Positions 43,977 through 53,700 of a DNA stretch of 64,000 nucleotides are shown piece by piece (position 1 is the stretch's first letter; every line of letters starts with the position of its first letter). Below the pieces are notes generated by a model that was not told the origin of the DNA, ran no database searches, and saw nothing but the letters and a program-made list of their open reading frames with translations. The DNA is taken from contig CAMWXE010000003.1 in NCBI GenBank assembly GCA_947178145.1, forward strand, positions 1 through 64,000, given 5' to 3'. The translations under genes were made by a program, and so were the position numbers. This DNA is from an uncultured Lachnospiraceae bacterium. GTDB taxonomy: Bacteria; Bacillota; Clostridia; Lachnospirales; Lachnospiraceae.

Positions 43977-44738
43977 ATGAAGATACCAATGAACTATGTC
44001 GCTTTTGACATTGAGACGACAGGATTAAATCCAAAGTATGACAAAATCATAGAAATTGGGGCAGTCAGAGTCAGAGACGGGGAGCAGATGGATACTTTTT
44101 CGACATTTGTCAATCCGGGAAAGAGTCTGCCTGCAAGAATTGTGGAACTTACAGGGATTCGGGACGCAGATGTTGCAGGCGCGCCATATATGGATGAGAC
44201 ATTAGATGAATTTCTGGCATTTGTGGGGGAAGATGTGCTTCTGGGACACAATATTTTGTTTGATTATTCTTTTGTCAAGAAGGCGGCTGTGAATCAGAAG
44301 AAAACCTTTGAGAAAATGGGAATTGATACCCTTCGGATTGCCAAGAGATTTCTCAATGATCTGGAGAGCAGGCAGCTTGGATTTCTGTGTGAACACTACC
44401 AGATTCAACTGGATGCGCACCGCGCACTCAACGATGCAGTTGCAGCGCACAAGCTGTATCAGCTTTTCGTGTGTGAGTATGGTGGGCAGGATTGTGATAC
44501 ATTTCAACCAAGACAGTTGATTTATTCTGTAAAAAAAGAAAATCCAGCTACTCCAAAGCAGCTGGAACTTTTGCAGAGGTTGATTGTGCAGTATCATCTG
44601 CCGCGTGATGGGATGGTGCTCTATCCGGTTGCAGATGTCACAGAAGAGTCCATTGATTTAGAAAAAATAACAAAAAATGAGGCAAGCAGGCTTATCGACA
44701 GGCTGCTCGCAAATTGTCGACGATCGTATCCTTCATAA
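43977..44738 (+). CDS. DnaQ-like DEDDh 3'-5' exonuclease, 253 aa
   Basis: The DEDDh residues are visible: FDIETTG (~residues 9-15), GHNILFDYSF (~92) and HRALNDAVA (~144-152). The domain resembles the proofreading domain of PolC/DnaQ. The last ~80 residues (ATPKQLELLQRL...) form a small helical tail of the type seen with BRCT-less exonucleases. The 3' end overlaps the convergent gene at 44692 by 47 bases. Confidence 0.92.
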   Translation: MKIPMNYVAFDIETTGLNPKYDKIIEIGAVRVRDGEQMDTFSTFVNPGKSLPARIVELTGIRDADVAGAPYMDETLDEFLAFVGEDVLLGHNILFDYSFVKKAAVNQKKTFEKMGIDTLRIAKRFLNDLESRQLGFLCEHYQIQLDAHRALNDAVAAHKLYQLFVCEYGGQDCDTFQPRQLIYSVKKENPATPKQLELLQRLIVQYHLPRDGMVLYPVADVTEESIDLEKITKNEASRLIDRLLANCRRSYPS

Positions 44739-45300
44739 GGGAATTGAGGGACTGGGCCTGTGTGATTAACTGTTCGATTTTCTCTGGAGTGTTCTGTTCC
44801 TGATAGAGCCTGGCGAGCAGATAATAGCTTTTGCTGACGTCTGTTCGAGTGGAAACAGCAAATTCGAGGACTTTGATGGCAAGCTCATCCTCCAGACTGT
44901 CATGCAGCAGCTCTGCAAGCTTTTGCAGGAGAGTTACCAGATTGGTGTAATGAAAATCGTAGTCGCTTAATATATTAATATTAGCAGTCCCATATTTCAG
45001 TTTGAGGTCTGTGTTTGTATAACCTGTAAGGTTCACTATTTTTGTCGAGGACAAGTCGTTTAGATCATCCAGGTAACTCTGGAGCTCCTCGGTCATGATA
45101 TCGGGCTTCATGGCAAGCAGTTCCTCAGGAATTGTGATGTAGTTTAGGTCGTCGAGCGGTTTTCTTCGGGTGAAGTTAGCCCGCTGCTCGCGGTCCCAGA
45201 ATTCACGGTCAATATCCTGCTCCTTGCGCTTGGCATTGCGCAGAGCATAAGCAAATATAACACAAATGACAGGAAAGCTTGCAAAAATTAAAAAATTCAT
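44692..45300 (-). CDS. Membrane-anchored hypothetical protein, 202 aa
   Basis: The N-terminal membrane helix (FLIFASFPVICVIFAYAL) is followed by a charged linker and a C-terminal helical part resembling a TPR pair (~135-200: LAIKVLEFAVSTRTDVSKSY, LLARLYQEQNTPEKIEQL). The protein is otherwise unknown. It is divergent from the small membrane peptide gene at 45333 and shares 47 bases of antisense overlap with the exonuclease gene. Confidence 0.75.
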   Translation of the reverse strand: MNFLIFASFPVICVIFAYALRNAKRKEQDIDREFWDREQRANFTRRKPLDDLNYITIPEELLAMKPDIMTEELQSYLDDLNDLSSTKIVNLTGYTNTDLKLKYGTANINILSDYDFHYTNLVTLLQKLAELLHDSLEDELAIKVLEFAVSTRTDVSKSYYLLARLYQEQNTPEKIEQLITQAQSLNSLMKDTIVDNLRAACR

Positions 45301-45332
45301 ATATAATATCCTTTCAAAAGGGGTGAACAGCC

Positions 45333-45443
45333 ATGATGAATATGAACAATAAAAAAACTCAGCGCAAAATTGCTGCTATCATAGCAGTTATTCTCGTATT
45401 AGCTATGGTAGTACCATTGGCTCTAAGTGTTTTGGGAGTGTAG
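45333..45443 (+). CDS. Small single-span membrane protein, 36 aa
   Basis: AAAAGGGGTG precedes the ATG. The peptide is basic at the N-terminus (NNKKTQRK) and then one membrane helix (IAAIIAVILVLAMVVPLALSVL). It resembles the DUF4044-like class of tiny membrane peptides in Firmicutes. It sits between the divergent 202-residue protein and the VanW gene. Confidence 0.72.
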   Translation: MMNMNNKKTQRKIAAIIAVILVLAMVVPLALSVLGV

Positions 45444-45541
45444 TGAGTACTGCCAGTTTCATAATATATAATATATCATATTATTCGGAACAATGCAAAA
45501 TAAACCGAATAATTGACTTAAAAAAATAGGAGTAGATGTGT

Positions 45542-47164
45542 ATGAAAAAGATAAGGGGACGCATTGGTTTAGTGGTGCTGACACTGTTGTTGTCAGCTGT
45601 GTTTGCAGGAACATTGAAACTAGGTGAGACTGCGGCTGCTTCGGCCGACGACGTGATTTTAGAGGGCGTATATATGGGAGAGATCAGTCTTGCCGGCATG
45701 ACTGCGGATGAGGCGAAGGCTGCTGTCGGCGCGTACGTCGAGGAGTTGAAGTCAAAAAGCATTACTTTTGGTGCAGTGGATGACCATTATGTGTCAGTCA
45801 TGGCAGGCGATCTGGGGCTGCGATGGGTCAATGAGGCCGACATCGATGCTGCGGCGGCACTTGGAAAAAAGGGAAATATTGTAAAAAGGTACAAAGCAAT
45901 ACAGGATCTGAAGAATGGGAACAAGGTTTACGATCTGAAACTGTCGATTGACAGGGAATTGATCAGGGCTGTGCTCGAAGAGCAGTGTACTGAGTATGAT
46001 GTCTCACCGGTCAACAATACCATTACGAGAGTCGATGGACAGTTTGTCATTGAGGCTGGGCAGGTTGGACAGCGGGTAAACGTTGAGGAGTCTCTGAATA
46101 AGGCATATGATTATATCACGAATGGATGGGACTATCAGGATGCTTCTATTGATCTTGCAATTGATGTGACAGAGCCAAAGGGGAGCGTTGAGGATCTGGA
46201 GAAAATGACAGATGTTCTTGGCACGTTTACAACGAGTTATTCCACCAGCAGCAGTGCAAGGTGCAAAAATATAGAAAACGGCTGTAATCTGATTAACGGC
46301 ACACTCTTGTATCCAGGAGACGAGTTCTCCACATATGACACGATTAAACCGTTCACGGAGGCAAACGGGTACTATCCTGCGGGCTCCTATCTGAATGGCA
46401 AGGTGGTTGACAGCCTCGGCGGTGGAATCTGTCAGGTCTCAACGACATTATATAACACAGTTCTGCTGTCGGAGCTTGAAGTGACAGAGAGAAACAATCA
46501 TTCCATGATTATTTCTTATGTGAAGCCGTCAATGGATGCGGCAATTGCAGAATCAGCTGGCAAGGATTTTCGATTTGTCAACAATTATGATAATCCGATT
46601 TATATAGAAGGATATACCGAGGGAAAGCAGCTCACTTTTACGATCTATGGTGTGGAGCAGAGAGATCCCGGGCATGTTGTCCGTTATGAGAGCGAGACGC
46701 TATCGACGACGCATCCTGATCATGAGATTATCACACCAACGACAAGTCAAGGGATTGGATACGTCAGTGTGGAGTCAGCACATATCGGATATACAGCGCA
46801 GCTTTGGAAGATTGTTGAGGAAAATGGCGTTGAGGTGAGCCGTGAGGTGATCAACAAGAGTTCCTATAAGGTATCCCCGCGGTCGGCAGTAGTGGGTGTC
46901 GCAACCGATAACCCGGCATATGCGGAACGCATGAATGCCGCGGTTGCGTCAGGAAGTATTGACACCTGCAAGGCGGAGGCGGCGGCAATCAAGGCAGAGA
47001 TGGAAGCCGGGCCATCACAGCCGGCGACCATGACCGAGGAGGAGATCGCAGCGGCCCAGCAGGCAGCGCTGGACGCATATTATCAGGCGCTGCAGCAGCA
47101 ACAGCTGGAGCAGCAGCTGCAAGAGCAACAGGCAGCACAGTCGGAGCAACAGCCGCAGCCGTAA
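45542..47164 (+). CDS. VanW family protein with peptidoglycan-binding-like domain, 540 aa
   Basis: The ATG at 45542 is chosen over 45536 because AGGAG at 45528-45532 is then 9 bases away. A signal peptide or anchor covers residues ~5-30. The N-terminal ~200 residues resemble a PG_binding_4 domain (GMTADEAKAAVGAYVEEL). The VanW domain (~230-365) has LYPGDEFSTYDTIKPF and GGGICQVSTTLYN, conserved in the family. The C-terminal tail is Gln-rich. VanW proteins are envelope proteins of unknown activity; there is no van resistance cluster here. Confidence 0.9.
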   Translation: MKKIRGRIGLVVLTLLLSAVFAGTLKLGETAAASADDVILEGVYMGEISLAGMTADEAKAAVGAYVEELKSKSITFGAVDDHYVSVMAGDLGLRWVNEADIDAAAALGKKGNIVKRYKAIQDLKNGNKVYDLKLSIDRELIRAVLEEQCTEYDVSPVNNTITRVDGQFVIEAGQVGQRVNVEESLNKAYDYITNGWDYQDASIDLAIDVTEPKGSVEDLEKMTDVLGTFTTSYSTSSSARCKNIENGCNLINGTLLYPGDEFSTYDTIKPFTEANGYYPAGSYLNGKVVDSLGGGICQVSTTLYNTVLLSELEVTERNNHSMIISYVKPSMDAAIAESAGKDFRFVNNYDNPIYIEGYTEGKQLTFTIYGVEQRDPGHVVRYESETLSTTHPDHEIITPTTSQGIGYVSVESAHIGYTAQLWKIVEENGVEVSREVINKSSYKVSPRSAVVGVATDNPAYAERMNAAVASGSIDTCKAEAAAIKAEMEAGPSQPATMTEEEIAAAQQAALDAYYQALQQQQLEQQLQEQQAAQSEQQPQP

Positions 47165-47207
47165 AAATGCCACGGATGTTAGGTACGGTATTAAGAGGGG
47201 ATTTGTG

Positions 47208-48278
47208 ATGAATTGCGGGAAATTGACAGAGAGCATCTATGAGCGCTCCGTAATCAAAGTAGTGAAGACAAATTCAACTGAAAACAGTAAATTTTATGAT
47301 GGCGCAGGGCTGGGGGCAGACTGCGCCGTTTTGGCGGACAGCAGGATGCCGCATAATACAGATGCGATGTGTGCCGGGAGCGCGACTGGTCAGGCGATGG
47401 CGTCCGGCAGGGATAAGAAGGTAATTGTGAGGGCATATCTGGCGGCTGTGAACCATATCATTGCATGCTGTGCAAACAAAGCGGTGTCAGGTTTACAGTA
47501 TGCGCATGCGAATATCACAGTGGCGATTCCGGAGAAAATGCGTGAGATTAAGGTGCGCAGCATGATTGAGGCAGTATCGGTTCAGGCGGAAGATACAGGA
47601 ATTCCAATATTGACCTGTAATGTTCAGGTATTGCAGGCAGTCGCTGAACCGGTTGTGACTTGTGTAGTCAACGCAGGGATAGAAAATAAGAGTGACAGCA
47701 ATCTTGTGGTATTAAGAAAGAGAGCACTTATCGGTGAGGATATCGTGATGACCAAATGGCTGGGACTCGAGGGGACAGCAGTGATTGCGCAGGGAAGCGC
47801 GGAAACGCTTTGCAAGCGGTATCCAGCGGACATCGTGGAGGAGGCGGCAGATTTTTACCGATATCTGTCTGTAGTGTCGGAGGCTGCTACCGCCGTTAAG
47901 TCCGGCGCAAGTTATCTGCATGTGCTGCGCGAGGGTGGTATATTTGGGGGCCTTTGGGAGCTGGCAGCAGCAAACGGCGTTGGACTGGTCGTAGACTTAA
48001 AGCGCATACCTGTGAGACAGGAGACGATAGAGGTATGCGAGTATTTTGATTTGAATCCTTATGAACTGATGGCAGGGGGAAGCCTGCTGATAGCGACGCC
48101 AAATGGCGGCGAACTGGTGCGGGCGCTTGAAGCATCCGGCGTGCCGGCGACAGTGATTGGGCGCACGGCACTGGGAAATGATCGCGTGATACGCCATGGG
48201 GAGGAGTCGCGCTTCTTAGTGCCGGCAGACGGCGATCAATTATATCGGTATTATGCGCGCGCACTTAGGAACTGTTGA
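47208..48278 (+). CDS. AIR-synthase-related protein (HypE/ThiL-like fold), 356 aa
   Basis: GAGGGG at 47195-47200 selects the ATG at 47208 over the in-frame GTG three bases earlier. The N-terminal part has an AIR-synthase ATP-binding-like strand (GADCAVLADSRM) and the C-terminal part has LHVLREGGIFGGLWELA and GGSLLIATPNG, as in PurM/HypE/ThiL. No hydrogenase or thiamine genes are adjacent, so the substrate is unknown. It runs straight into the inverted repeat and promoter of the Lrp gene. Confidence 0.82.
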   Translation: MNCGKLTESIYERSVIKVVKTNSTENSKFYDGAGLGADCAVLADSRMPHNTDAMCAGSATGQAMASGRDKKVIVRAYLAAVNHIIACCANKAVSGLQYAHANITVAIPEKMREIKVRSMIEAVSVQAEDTGIPILTCNVQVLQAVAEPVVTCVVNAGIENKSDSNLVVLRKRALIGEDIVMTKWLGLEGTAVIAQGSAETLCKRYPADIVEEAADFYRYLSVVSEAATAVKSGASYLHVLREGGIFGGLWELAAANGVGLVVDLKRIPVRQETIEVCEYFDLNPYELMAGGSLLIATPNGGELVRALEASGVPATVIGRTALGNDRVIRHGEESRFLVPADGDQLYRYYARALRNC

Positions 48279-48303
48279 CATATGGCAATAACAGTTCCAT
48301 ACT
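48268..48303 (+). promoter_or_regulatory. Promoter with overlapping 9-bp inverted repeat before the Lrp gene
   Basis: GGAACTGTT (48268-48276) is perfectly inverted as AACAGTTCC (48290-48298). TTGACA at 48275-48280 and CATACT at 48298-48303 are 17 bases apart, so the palindrome covers the promoter. It would fit an operator for the downstream Lrp-type regulator, but the same half-site occurs at 7673-7729. Confidence 0.5.
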
Positions 48304-48368
48304 GAGAAATGATGCCGCAATTGTGATACAAAAGCGGCGTGATCAAATGAAAATGGAGGGAATTATCA

Positions 48369-48851
48369 ATGAGAGAACAGATACTATCAATCATAGAAAA
48401 GAACAGCAGAATTGATCTGCACGAGCTTGCGGTGATATTGGGCATGGAGGAGACGGATGTCATCAATGAGATGGAGCAGATGGAGAAAGAGGGAATCATC
48501 TGCGGATACCATACCCTGATTGACTGGGAAAAGACTTCTGTGGAGAAGGTTAGCGCGCTGATTGAGGTGCGTGTGACACCCCAGCGCGGAAAAGGTTTTG
48601 ACAGCATTGCGGAGCGCATTTACAAATATCCAGAGGTTCATGCTGTGTACTTGATCTCCGGCGGTTATGATCTGCTGGTAAGTCTGGAGGGAAAGACGCT
48701 CAAGGAAGTTTCCAATTTTGTGTCAGATAAGCTGTCGACGCTCGATACGGTCATCAGCACTGCGACACATTTTATCCTCAAAAAGTACAAGGACCACGGA
48801 ACAATTCTGGAACGGAAAGAATCTGACGAAAGGATACAGGTGACACCATGA
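48369..48851 (+). CDS. Lrp/AsnC family transcriptional regulator, 160 aa
   Basis: The N-terminal helix-turn-helix (residues ~1-50: IIEKNSRIDLHELAVILGM) is followed by an RAM/ACT-like ligand domain (~65-145: ALIEVRVTPQRG, VYLISGGYDLLVSLEG). Family members sense amino acids. It overlaps the aminotransferase by ATGA, so regulator and enzyme are coupled and probably respond to the same amino acid. Confidence 0.92.
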   Translation: MREQILSIIEKNSRIDLHELAVILGMEETDVINEMEQMEKEGIICGYHTLIDWEKTSVEKVSALIEVRVTPQRGKGFDSIAERIYKYPEVHAVYLISGGYDLLVSLEGKTLKEVSNFVSDKLSTLDTVISTATHFILKKYKDHGTILERKESDERIQVTP

Positions 48852-50014
48852 GAAATCCATTATCAGAGACAATTGTGACAATCAAGCCATCAGGCATCCG
48901 CAAATATTTTGACATTGTGAGTGAGATGAACGATCCGGATGTCATTTCTCTCGGTGTTGGCGAGCCGGATTTTGAGACGCCATGGCATATTCGTGACGAA
49001 GGGATTTATTCCCTCGAAAAAGGGCGCACATTCTACACAGCAAACGCTGGTTTGTTGGAGCTTCGCGAGGAGATTAACCGATATCTGACCAGGCGGTTTG
49101 AATTGAGCTATGATCCGAAGAATGGAATCCTGGTGACAGTCGGCGGTTCGGAAGCGATTGACATCGCACTGCGCGCCATGATTGACCCCGGCGATGAAGT
49201 TATTATCCCCCAGCCAAGCTATGTCTCCTACGAGCCCTGCGCAATCCTTGCCGGAGCAAAGCCCGTTATCATCGAATTGAAAAACGAAAACCAATTTCGG
49301 CTGACTGCTGCAGAGCTTGAGGCTGCAATCACGGACAGGACAAAGGTGTTGATTTTGCCATACCCGAACAATCCGACTGGCGCGATCATGGAGCGAAAAG
49401 ATTTGGAGGAGATTGCAAAAGTGATCGAAAAGCATGATCTTTTTGTGCTTTCCGATGAGATATATGCGGAGCTGTGCTATGCAGACAAGCATGTTTCCAT
49501 CGCGAATATTCCCGGCATGTGGGAGAGGACGGTCTTGATTAATGGTTTCTCAAAATCATACGCCATGACAGGGTGGCGACTTGGGTATGCATGCGGCCCC
49601 AATCAGATCATTGAACAGATGTATAAAATTCATCAGTTTTGCATTATGTGTGCACCGACAACCTCGCAGTATGCGGCGATAGATGCGCTGAAGAACGGCG
49701 ACAGCGATGTGCAGATGATGCGGGATTCCTATAATCAGAGGCGCCGCTATCTGGTCAACGCATTTCAGGAGATGGGGCTGGCGTGCTTTGAGCCATTTGG
49801 TGCGTTTTACATATTCCCCTGCGTGAAACAGTTTGGCATGACGAGTGATGCGTTTGCCTCAAAACTTTTGCATGAGGAGAAGCTTGCGGTCGTGCCTGGA
49901 AATGCTTTTGGGGACAGTGGAGAGGGATTTTTGCGCATCTCGTACGCGTATTCTCTTGAAAATCTGAAAGTTGCAATTGGCCGTCTGGGGCGTTTCGTTG
50001 AAAGGTTAAAGTAA
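48848..50014 (+). CDS. Class I/II PLP-dependent aminotransferase, 388 aa
   Basis: PLP lysine in NGFSKSYAMTGWRLGY (~residue 237), the NPTG loop PYPNNPTGA (~172) and the SDEIYAEL aspartate region (~200) mark a fold-type I aminotransferase of the AspC/AlaA/PatA group. The start ATG overlaps the Lrp stop. The preferred amino donor cannot be read from sequence; the paired Lrp suggests an amino-acid-sensing circuit. Confidence 0.93.
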   Translation: MRNPLSETIVTIKPSGIRKYFDIVSEMNDPDVISLGVGEPDFETPWHIRDEGIYSLEKGRTFYTANAGLLELREEINRYLTRRFELSYDPKNGILVTVGGSEAIDIALRAMIDPGDEVIIPQPSYVSYEPCAILAGAKPVIIELKNENQFRLTAAELEAAITDRTKVLILPYPNNPTGAIMERKDLEEIAKVIEKHDLFVLSDEIYAELCYADKHVSIANIPGMWERTVLINGFSKSYAMTGWRLGYACGPNQIIEQMYKIHQFCIMCAPTTSQYAAIDALKNGDSDVQMMRDSYNQRRRYLVNAFQEMGLACFEPFGAFYIFPCVKQFGMTSDAFASKLLHEEKLAVVPGNAFGDSGEGFLRISYAYSLENLKVAIGRLGRFVERLK

Positions 50015-50020
50015 GCACGC

Positions 50021-50542
50021 ATGAATATCGTACTGTATCAGCCGGAAATTCCGGCAAATACTGGAAATATAGGCAGAACTTGTGTTGCGACGGGGACAGT
50101 GCTTCATTTGATAGAACCGTTAGGATTTCGGCTGACGGGAAAGGAGCTGCGCAGAGCAGGCATGGATTACTGGGAGCATCTTGATGTGCGGCGGTACATG
50201 AATTTTGGGGAATTTGTGGAAAAAAACCTTGCATGTAACCCTGATTTGAAGATCTGGATGGCGACAACCAAGGCAAAGAAAAGATATACACAGGCGCAAT
50301 ATGGCATGGATGATTTTATCATGTTTGGAAAGGAGAGCGCGGGGATTCCCGAGGATATCCTGGTGGATTACGAGGATACCTGCATTCGCATTCCGATGCT
50401 GGATCAGATCAGAAGCCTAAATCTGTCAAACAGCGTCAGCATTGTTCTCTATGAGGCGCTGAGGCAGCATGACTTTGCTGGAATGCTGATGGAAGGGGCA
50501 CTGCATCACAGAGAATGGAAGGGGCAGGCCCTAAGAAAATAA
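50021..50542 (+). CDS. trmL: tRNA (cytidine(34)-2'-O)-methyltransferase, 173 aa
   Basis: SPOUT knot enzyme: the N-terminal IVLYQPEIPANTGNIGRTC motif is diagnostic of TrmL, which 2'-O-methylates the wobble base of tRNA-Leu. The knot region has FGKESAGIP (~107) and MLDQIRSLNLSNSVSIVLYE (~127-146). It follows the aminotransferase by 6 bases and is probably co-transcribed. Confidence 0.95.
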   Translation: MNIVLYQPEIPANTGNIGRTCVATGTVLHLIEPLGFRLTGKELRRAGMDYWEHLDVRRYMNFGEFVEKNLACNPDLKIWMATTKAKKRYTQAQYGMDDFIMFGKESAGIPEDILVDYEDTCIRIPMLDQIRSLNLSNSVSIVLYEALRQHDFAGMLMEGALHHREWKGQALRK

Positions 50543-50552
50543 AAATCACTCT

Positions 50553-50579
50553 TAAGTTTTTCCGAAAATATTCCGACAT
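50553..50579 (+). promoter_or_regulatory. Sigma-D (sigma-28) type promoter candidate of the flagellar block
   Basis: TAAG at 50553-50556, 15-base spacer, and TCCGACAT at 50572-50579, against the consensus TAAA-N15-GCCGATAT (3/4 and 6/8 matches). It precedes the FliK-like gene and the flagellin/FliS genes. Confidence 0.5.
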
Positions 50580-50724
50580 ATATTACAAGGAAGGCATCTG
50601 GATGGGGGCTGAAGTGCTCTCTCCAGATAGGTTATATAAAGGAAGCACGAGAACATGTGCAGAGGACACAGCATAGGTTATCGGGCTTTCCGGGAATCAG
50701 ACAGGGAAAGAGTAGGGAATGTGT

Positions 50725-53700
50725 ATGAATTTTACCGTAGATACGCAGTATTCCGCCTCTGTACCAGTCAACACCGAACCGACTACAACTACATATAAAC
50801 CAGCCACACAAGGTACAGGAAAGGTATCTAGGAGTGGCTGCACACTGGACATCGCTGATAAAGTTATGGATAACGAGGCATACGGAGGTCATGGAATGAC
50901 CGCTGAAGATATTATGCAGCAGGCGGCAAATTCGAATGCTCAATCCAAGAAAGACTTTATGCTAGTGATGTCCAGTTGCGTTTCAGGGGAAGACCTTCAG
51001 AAGATGCAAGAGGAAGGATTCGACCCAGGAAACGTTGATGTGGAGACATATGTGACGATTGTAGACAGGATCAAGGTGACACTGGCGCAGGCGGGAGTCG
51101 AAGTTGCAGGATACAATGACAATCTCGATCTGGATACAATAGAGCAGATCGTTGGCAGCAGGGCGGATGCAGGTGCGCTCGTCAATGAGCTTGTGGGAAA
51201 GCTCTCGGACGCATTGCAGGAAAGTGACATGCCGGTCACAGAGGAAAACATCGCGGAGCTTGTGAGCGCAGTGATGGAGGCAGCGGGTGTCGGAGAGCTC
51301 TCGGAGGATGCCATCAAGTACCTGATTGTGAATGGGAAAGCGCCCACAATTGAAAATCTGTACAAGGCGCAGTACTCAAGCACAGACAATATTCGTCAGT
51401 CCCAGGGCTATTACAGCGAGGGACAGGGGAGTTACGGAAAGTATTATGCGAAAAAAGCGGACAGCATTAACTGGAATAATCTTGAGGGCCGCATCGATGC
51501 TGTCGTGAAAGAAGCAGGGCTGGATTTCGACGCCGGGACAAAAGCGCAGGCTGTCGAGAACGCCAAGTGGCTTGTTGCATCCGGTATTGAACTGAATGCA
51601 GATAATCTCACGAAAGCTACAGAACTGAAGAATCTGTCACTTCCAATGAACCAGGATAACATCGTTGATCTGTGTGTTACAGCCATGCAAAACGGCAAGT
51701 CCCCTGTAGAGGCAGATATGAGAGGCGAGAGGTCCATTGCGGAGCAGGCACATGAGATTGTAGAGCAGGTAGAGCAGATTTCCGACGAGGCGGTCCACGA
51801 GGTGGCAGAATCAGGAAAAGAGATGACGATCAGGAATCTGTCCGAGGCACAAAAGCAGATCGACGCACAGCAGACGGCAGCAGAACAGATTGATGAGACA
51901 GACATTGTCGATACAGATACAGCTGCGGTAAACGAAGAAGCGCTGAGAGAAATGCAGGCGAGACGCCAGCTGGAGGAAATTCGTCTCATGATGACGGAGG
52001 AGGCAAACAGGCATCTCTTAAGAGCGGGGATTTCCATTGACACGACAGAGCTTTCAAAGCTGGTGGATGCTTTGAAGGCCGCAGAGGACAGTATGAAGGC
52101 GGTCCTTTTCCAGGGAAAGAGCGCAGAGGAAAATGCAGAGCGTGCTCTCTTGTATGAGGATACGCTGATTAAGACAAAAGAATTGTCTGAGATGCCAGCA
52201 GCAGTAATCGGGAAAATACTGTCAAAGTTTTCTCAGAGTACACTGCTTCATATTCACGAAGCAGGCAAGGAACTTGAGGATCAGTTCAATCAGCAGAATG
52301 AGAGTCATGACAATAAAAATTCGGATCAGAATTCCAGTCAGCAAGAAAAAGCGTCCGCAGCATATGAGACATTGATGACAGAGCCGCGCAAGGACCTTGG
52401 AGACCGGATCAGCAAGGCATTTCGAAATATTGACGATATTCTGACAGACTTAGGATTGGAGAACAGTGAGGCAAATAAACGCGCTGTCAGGATTCTCGGG
52501 TACAACCGCATGGAAATCAATGCGGACAATATCAATGCAGTCAAGGAAGCGGACAGTCAGGTCACAGGGGTGATCAGCAAGATGACGCCGGCGACGACGC
52601 TTCAGATGATTCGGGAACAGAAAAATCCTCTTGAGATGACGATGGAGGAACTTGAGGCATATTTAAACAGCAAGGATTCGGAACCTGTGCAGGATGCGGA
52701 GAAGTATTCGAAATTTTTACAGCGGCTTGACAGGACAGGTGGAATCAACGCGCAGGAGCGGGAAGCATATATTGGTATATACAGAATGTTTCGTCAGATC
52801 GAGAAATCGGACGGTGCAGTGATTGGAAGTCTCGTGGCGACAGGTGCGCAGATGAACTTCAAAAATATGTTGTCTGCAGTGCGGACAGCGGCAGACAAGA
52901 ATATGGATATCCGCGTGGATGATGGTTTTGGTGCATTGGAAGATCTGATTTCCAAAGGGAAAGCGATCGATACACAGATCAATGCTGGTTACCACAATAC
53001 TACTGAGAATGAATCAGAAAGGTCACAAGAGCAGGAAAGATATTATGCGCGTTTGTCAGGTGAGATCAATGATGAGCTTGCGAAAAAGACAGATTTTGCG
53101 CAGCTGAAATCGGAAGAGATCACAGCCGATACGACAATTGAATCGTTTGCTGACACCGTAAAAGCGGCACGAGTGTCAGAAAGCAGTGAGGAGCGAAAAC
53201 AGGAAAAAGCTGAAGAACTCAAAAACTTCCGCGACAGTATGAAAGAAGTGGAGCAGATTGATGAACAGATTGTTCAGGTATTGATCGACTATGGACAGAA
53301 TGTCAGCATTGACAATGTTCAGGCGGCAACGACGCTGCTCTTTGAGCGTGGGGCCCTCTTCAAACAGATTATTCAGGAAAGTGCAGGAAATGCAGCAGAC
53401 ACAGAAAACACAGACACAGCGGATGCGTCAGACAGTAAGGCAGCAGATCATGAAGTGTTGCAGCAGGCCGACCAGTTCATTGAGAATCTGACAGATACAA
53501 AGCAGGCAGGTGTGTCCTACCAGGAGATGATCGGTGAGGCGAATAAGGCGGTGGAGCAGATCGTCTATGCGGGCGGATCTCCCAATGCAAGACTTGACGT
53601 AAAGGCTGCAAAGGCACTGTATAAGGGACTCTCCCTCGCAGGAAATCTGGCAAGAGAAGAAAACTATGAGATTCCGATGAATATCAAGGGTGAGATAACT

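Noticed and set aside
45542-47164. Vancomycin resistance determinant
   Set aside because: VanW-family proteins are common in Clostridia; no vanR/S/H/A/X-type genes are present.
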